64,000 bases of DNA from Cylindrodendrum hubeiense (Eukaryota > Ascomycota > Sordariomycetes > Hypocreales > Nectriaceae), in the NCBI GenBank assembly GCA_014621425.1, contig JAANBB010000063.1, positions 1 through 64,000 on the forward strand, given 5' to 3'. The notes beneath the pieces are model-generated. The model was not told the DNA's origin. It ran no database searches and saw only the letters and a list, made by a program, of their open reading frames with translations. Shown one piece after another: positions 59,632 through 64,000 of this stretch (position 1 is the stretch's first letter; each line of letters starts with the position of its first letter). Position numbers and translations under genes: made by a program.

Positions 59632-60915
59632 ATTTGGGAATCAAATGTCTGCGCAGGCTCGGAGGGTATAGGGGTGCTTAGCGTGCAAAAAAGGTATAAG
59701 AAAGGCTGTCTGTACGTTTGTGATGCGGGAATGGAAGGATTGGAATTGGGAGCTCGTGAAAATGGGGGTTCTGTTCTGTCATTTGAAGGCCGCTGCGGAA
59801 GAGCGTCGCTCTGCCCCGCGGCACCCGCGACAACTGATCGGCGGCAACGCCATCAACAACAGCGCTGGCAGTATGGGCAGTGCAGGGCAGTGCATGGCGG
59901 TGCAGTGCCTGTCTGCCTCTGCACGGCCAGTTGCTGTAACTTGGACTCCTCGTAATGACGTCGACCCAGGGAGGATGAGGCTCCCGCTCCCTGGTGGACG
60001 ACGGGTATTACGATGTTGCCAGATCCACTCAGCGACAACGAGACCCAATCAATTGTTGGCAAGTATGTTGGTTTGGGATACCTACCCTCGCGGATTCAAT
60101 ATTACGTTGTCAGGGACGTGCGTAGGTAGGATATTACGGCATCCCCCAGCCCGATCTTTACTAAGTTAATTAATTAATTTAACACGCCAAGGCCCCCCTC
60201 CAACATCCGATTCTGGGGATCATTCACCCAGCCACCCAATGTCACAGCGTATTTGGCTTTCATGGTGCGAGTCTTCATCCAGGTGCCCAATATGGCGAGG
60301 ATATACTGCACAGCCAACATGTCACCATGGGTAGGTAATACGGCAATATCTCGTCTCGTTTCATACTTGAATCGCGCTTCATACAACACGTGTCGCGGGC
60401 CGGTAGATTGATTGGGCACACTCCACTTGCTACATTGCACGACTGGTATTCGACACTGGACGCATTAACATCCACCTAAATTCCAGTAATCAATTGACCA
60501 CTCGCCGTGTCTGCAGTCCTGGCAAGACTAGCCCACTGCAATCTGCCTTGTTTTGGGCACGTGGTGGCCTGTGATAGACGTATTACGAAGAGATAACGAA
60601 ATCAGTACGCCCTACGTGATAAGGATTCTACAGCTGTGCTTAGGATTGGTCGGTCGATAACCGACTTTCCCCTAGCTCCTTACCGTGCGGCTGCGTTACG
60701 AGAGCACGGGTTTCCTTCCGTCATTGATATTGCTTCGAGGCGCCTATATCTAGGATCTGCAAGCCAACTCAGTTACAGATCGCACCCAATTCAGCCTTCC
60801 TAGGCTCATTAATATCCACCAAGCAATTCTTTTGTTCAATAGCGATTTGTTTTTGATTCGCTTCATACCCAAGCCCATCTCATATTTGTCCTAGGCCCTT
60901 AGGCCAATCACAACC
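59632..60915. other. Divergent gap PPxY protein / HAD dehalogenase
   Basis: 1.28 kb with the promoters of two divergent genes. A TTAATTAATTAATTT run lies at about 60165-60180. No gene is recognised in the short ORFs. Confidence 0.4.
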
Positions 60916-61671
60916 ATGGCGACCACTCGACCCCTCACTTCTTTCAAGTGTCTTACCTTCGACTGCTACGGCACGCTCGTCGACTGGGAGGGAGGCATTT
61001 ACACTGCCCTCGGACCTCTGACGCAGCAGCTCACCGCGGGCCACCCGCTCTACAATGACCGCCCTGCTACGCTGAAGGCCTTCATTCAGCACGAGACCAG
61101 CGTCCAGATCGCGCACCCTACAGAACTCTACAGCAAGATTCTGGCTGCCGCCTACACCAATTTTGCCGCTGAGCTAGGCGTCTCCACCAACGAGGAGGAT
61201 GCCGCGAGATTCGGCGGCGGTGTCGGAGAGTGGCCGGTATTTCCCGATACCATTGACGCTCTGCAGCGACTGAAGAAGCACTTCAAGCTCGTCATTTTGT
61301 CCAACGTGGACAAGGACTCATTCTCCCGAACTCTGGCCAAGCAATTCGTCGGCATTGAGTTTGACGCTATTTACATGGCCGAGGAGATTGGCTCGTACAA
61401 GCCCGACCTGCGAAACTTCGAGTACCTCATCGCCCACTGCGACAAGGACCTCGGTGTGAAGAAGGAGGATATTATCCACACTGCTCAGAGTTTGTTCCAC
61501 GATCAGGTCCCAGCCACCACAATCGGCCTTACCTGCGCGTGGATCGAGCGTGGAGAGGATGTCGAGTCCGTCATGGGTGGAAACCTGGAAAAGCTTGGAG
61601 ACAAGGTCAAGCTGTCGTGGCGGTATAAGAACATGGGCGCATTTGCCGATGCGTTCGATCAATTAGCTTAA
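60916..61671 (+). CDS. HAD-superfamily 2-haloacid dehalogenase-type hydrolase
   Basis: A single exon of 251 aa. HAD motif I is TFDCYGTL with the nucleophile Asp16. Motif II is in VILSNVD. The conserved lysine is in GSYKPDLRNFEY. The last acidic motif is HTAQSLFHDQVPA, followed by GLTCAWIER. This is the L-2-haloacid dehalogenase (type II) layout. Fungal members are abundant and most probably act on phosphorylated or other small acids rather than halogenated compounds. The preceding sequence ATCACAACCATGGC is a good start context. Cytosolic location is expected, as no targeting signal is seen. Confidence 0.9.
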   Translation: MATTRPLTSFKCLTFDCYGTLVDWEGGIYTALGPLTQQLTAGHPLYNDRPATLKAFIQHETSVQIAHPTELYSKILAAAYTNFAAELGVSTNEEDAARFGGGVGEWPVFPDTIDALQRLKKHFKLVILSNVDKDSFSRTLAKQFVGIEFDAIYMAEEIGSYKPDLRNFEYLIAHCDKDLGVKKEDIIHTAQSLFHDQVPATTIGLTCAWIERGEDVESVMGGNLEKLGDKVKLSWRYKNMGAFADAFDQLA

Positions 61672-61874
61672 AAAGCGCCAGGTCATAAGCTAAGCACTGA
61701 AAAGGAGAGCTTACTGTGTTACTTGAAACGGAGTTATTGGACAACCTCCCCAGCAGCTCGGAATTCTACCATAGGTCAGAACTGAGTTTAGTAGTCACAT
61801 TGGGAATCAAGTGACTTGTGGAGGAAGGTATCCCGGAAGTCATACGTGGATGTTTTTGAAGCGTTAGCCTTGCT

Positions 61875-61912
61875 ATATATCCATAGATATGCGCTATATC
61901 CATGGATATGCT
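61875..61912. repeat. Imperfect short tandem repeat
   Basis: Two near-copies of TATATCCATAGATATGCGC (the second has CATGG for CATAG) lie head to tail downstream of the HAD gene. Confidence 0.5.
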
Positions 61913-63276
61913 AGAAAGCAATAAATAAACTGAGCAAATTAAAGTCTCATTGTTGCCTCTATTAACTGGAACTGGAGGACCACTGAGCTGGATCATTTAG
62001 CGGACTGGTTGACCAAGCCAAGCTTTGGTGCGAACAGCATTCTTTGTTCAGGACATGAGGGGTGGTTCACGTCACACTAAATTTATAGTGTGCGTATTGG
62101 TATTTTTGACCGCTAAAAGCGTCCTACGTGATCACAGTCCGTACAATCCAAGTCAACGCCGCGGCAGTGACGGCATTTGACGGACTCATTTAGACAAAAT
62201 ATCTCGGCGACGTTAGTAAACATGAGCGTACAATAGTGAAATCGGACAGTGTGGGAGGGCCCATTCCGGCGCATTTCCGTCGCAAGAAAGTGCTATCGCT
62301 GACGATGTTTTCATGATCCCTTGCGTTGAGAAAAAATGGCACTACGGTCGCGCATCAGGCATTGCATTATTATGGCATGTGGTAGTATTAGGGCGTGCGG
62401 TACAGGGCTATTAGCGCATGAGCTGAGCCTACAACATCAAATATTAATGGGTGTACTCCAGCGCTGTTGGGGCATCTACTACAGCGCTGTCAGGGCACTT
62501 AGACGTGTTATGGAATGAATGTGCGAGACTTTGGAGTTCTCGAGTTGGGGTTATTGCACTACTGCGGGCAGTTGAAAATTCATTACAGGGCACTATGCAC
62601 TATAACGCCGCTATCGAATAGAGCACTAGTCACTATAGCCCACTGCAACCACATTATTTTAGCGGACTACAGTAGCCACAGTTCTATGTATTACAGTTGG
62701 CCGGATTTACACCTGGCCGCCATCTCCTAGATGTAGAGCTGGGGCTGCTTTCGTTGATTGAGAGTAAGAAGGCTGCGGCTACTGTAGCATACGGTATGAG
62801 ACAGAGAGAGCTGTAACTGCTGTGATGTGATGTACCAGAGAGCGCTGTGGCTAGTATGGCTCACTGTAAAGTTCTGAAGTATAGTGAGTTATAGGGGGGG
62901 TAGCATACGGTGGCAGATTAGGCGGGATCCGCTGAAGCGCAGAATACCACATTTTTTTGAGATTGAATCATTTGTAGAGCTGCGGTCCCTGTAGCGCGCT
63001 ATAAAATAGGACTCCACCCATCACAGCTCACTACAGCTGGTATTATTTCGAGTGGGCTACAGCTGTCATAACTCTAAGGTTCATGACAAGATAAGTATAT
63101 TGACATTAGCCAGTCTCCTACTAGGTGGAGGACTTCAAATTTTATAAACCGCTATACGAGGGAAGGCTGCCTCTAGTATACGCCGCAATAAGAATAGTAT
63201 TGGCGGTTACGCTGAATTTACAGCTGCCGGAGATCAGTCAGTGCAAGAGAGAGGACTGCGGGGTAATGCAGTCCTG

Positions 63277-63301
63277 GAGCCCGCTATAATGGAGCGGGCT
63301 C
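63277..63301. repeat. Perfect 9-bp hairpin
   Basis: GAGCCCGCT at 63277-63285 and AGCGGGCTC at 63293-63301 are exact inverted copies around a 7-base loop. Confidence 0.75.
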
Positions 63302-63361
63302 AGACCACTGTAGTCCGCTATGTGAAGTGCGGGTTATAGTGGCCTACTGTGGTCTGAGCCC
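63296..63361. repeat. Imperfect long inverted repeat
   Basis: The 18-bp left arm 63296-63313 (GGGCTCAGACCACTGTAG) pairs with 63344-63361 at 17 of 18 positions. Pairing continues imperfectly inward (CCGCTAT with ATAGTGG). Confidence 0.75.
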
Positions 63362-63450
63362 TGTATTCAATGTCTGGGAAAGTCTGCGATTTTTTTTATT
63401 TTTGCACGTTGGCGGCCTTGTGTAATGTGCCACTATATTAGTGATGCAGT

Positions 63451-63519
63451 CACTATAACCCACCATAAGTGTTAGTGCTCTAATCACTATAGCCTCCTAT
63501 AAAAGTACAGGTTATAGTG
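63451..63519. repeat. Inverted repeat with CACTATAACC arms
   Basis: CACTATAACC at 63451-63460 and GGTTATAGTG at 63510-63519 form 10-bp inverted arms. The interior has further CACTATAGCC-like motifs. Confidence 0.65.
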
Positions 63520-64000
63520 GGTAACAGGGGCTGCAGCTTCGTGTTCAATTTTACGAAACTTTGCCATAATGAGTTTCTCGGGGGTGACTAAGCACATGTT
63601 ACGGACGCCCCCTCTGCCTTGGTGAGGGGCATCAAAACCTGTAACTGCGTCGCATGTGTAACCGCCTTTTCCAACTTGTGTATAGGCCAGCAGCCTCAGT
63701 TCAAGCCCTATCTCTTTTAAATTAGACCCCTATGACTATTTAATATCGGTACTACTGTGTCTCCCATTACAGCCAAATCGTATACTGCTGCCGCCCGTGT
63801 AGCCCGCGCCTAGCTACCCGCCGATGCAGTCACACCTACAAGTAATGGGAGCCCCGCCACTGCCTCCCAAGATGACTATCACGGAAATGGCTACCCAATA
63901 CCAAACCAGAACCACTGGTATAAATCAAAATTAATCTTTTGAGAGCAGGGAAGGCTCTTCTTTCTGATTATAAAAGTGGGCTCAAAGGGAATGCATGACA

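Larger units (their letters stand above)
61672..64000. other. Gene-free terminal region rich in short inverted repeats
   Basis: 2.3 kb to the window edge with no coding sequence I can support. From about 62380 the sequence is full of variants of CTATAGCCCACTACAG and its complement, and of hairpins such as 63277-63301 and 63296-63361. A short imperfect tandem repeat (about 17-19 bp twice) lies at about 61875-61912. This looks like decayed repeat DNA. Confidence 0.5.

Noticed and set aside
60174..60440. 88-codon minus-strand ORF with coding-like look (GDMLAVQYILAILGTW)
   Set aside because: Too short, no start context, no matching splice partners found, and no family recognised.

Overview
This is a 64-kb piece of a filamentous ascomycete genome (Pezizomycotina, probably Eurotiales such as Aspergillus or Penicillium). 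The evidence is gene architecture: many short GT-AG introns of about 45-105 bp, Zn2Cys6 regulators, a fungal non-reducing polyketide synthase, and fungus-typical NAF1, ALG9, SulP, RTA1, Cas1p and OPT genes. All gene models were assembled by hand from reading frames, splice sites and phase matching. The species is not resolved.

Layout. 1-3681: conserved housekeeping genes, with the snoRNP factor NAF1 (cut by the window edge) divergent from ALG9. About 3.9-29.9 kb: a compact secondary-metabolite gene cluster of eleven genes. They are a degenerate O-methyltransferase-like protein, a secreted FAD oxidoreductase, a class A FAD monooxygenase, a cytochrome P450, a membrane-tailed methyltransferase-like protein, a medium-chain reductase, a cupin, a Zn2Cys6 regulator, a maleylacetate-reductase-type iron dehydrogenase, an EthD-type small protein, and the core non-reducing PKS (SAT-KS-AT-PT-ACP-ACP-TE, about 2121 aa). 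31.6-37.8 kb: a sulfate permease and an amino-acid permease. 40.1-46.3 kb: a four-exon small secreted protein missed by ORF length filters, a second Zn2Cys6 regulator, an RTA1-like gene broken by one in-frame stop, and a MARVEL-like membrane protein. 48.5-61.7 kb: a Cas1p-type acyltransferase, a 13-exon oligopeptide transporter, a PPxY-containing protein and a HAD-family dehalogenase. 61.7-64 kb is gene-free and rich in short inverted repeats.

How the cluster may work. The PKS would make an aromatic acid. The FAD monooxygenase and the EthD protein are candidates for (decarboxylative) hydroxylation or decarboxylation. The cupin and the maleylacetate-reductase-like enzyme together suggest that the aromatic ring is opened and the product reduced. 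The P450, medium-chain reductase and secreted flavoenzyme would tailor further. A palindrome CGG(N3)CCG occurs in each of five cluster promoter regions (four of them bidirectional) and is a plausible binding site for the cluster's Zn2Cys6 protein. No dedicated MFS or ABC exporter was found in the cluster. I could not match the gene set to a named pathway with confidence, so the product is unassigned.
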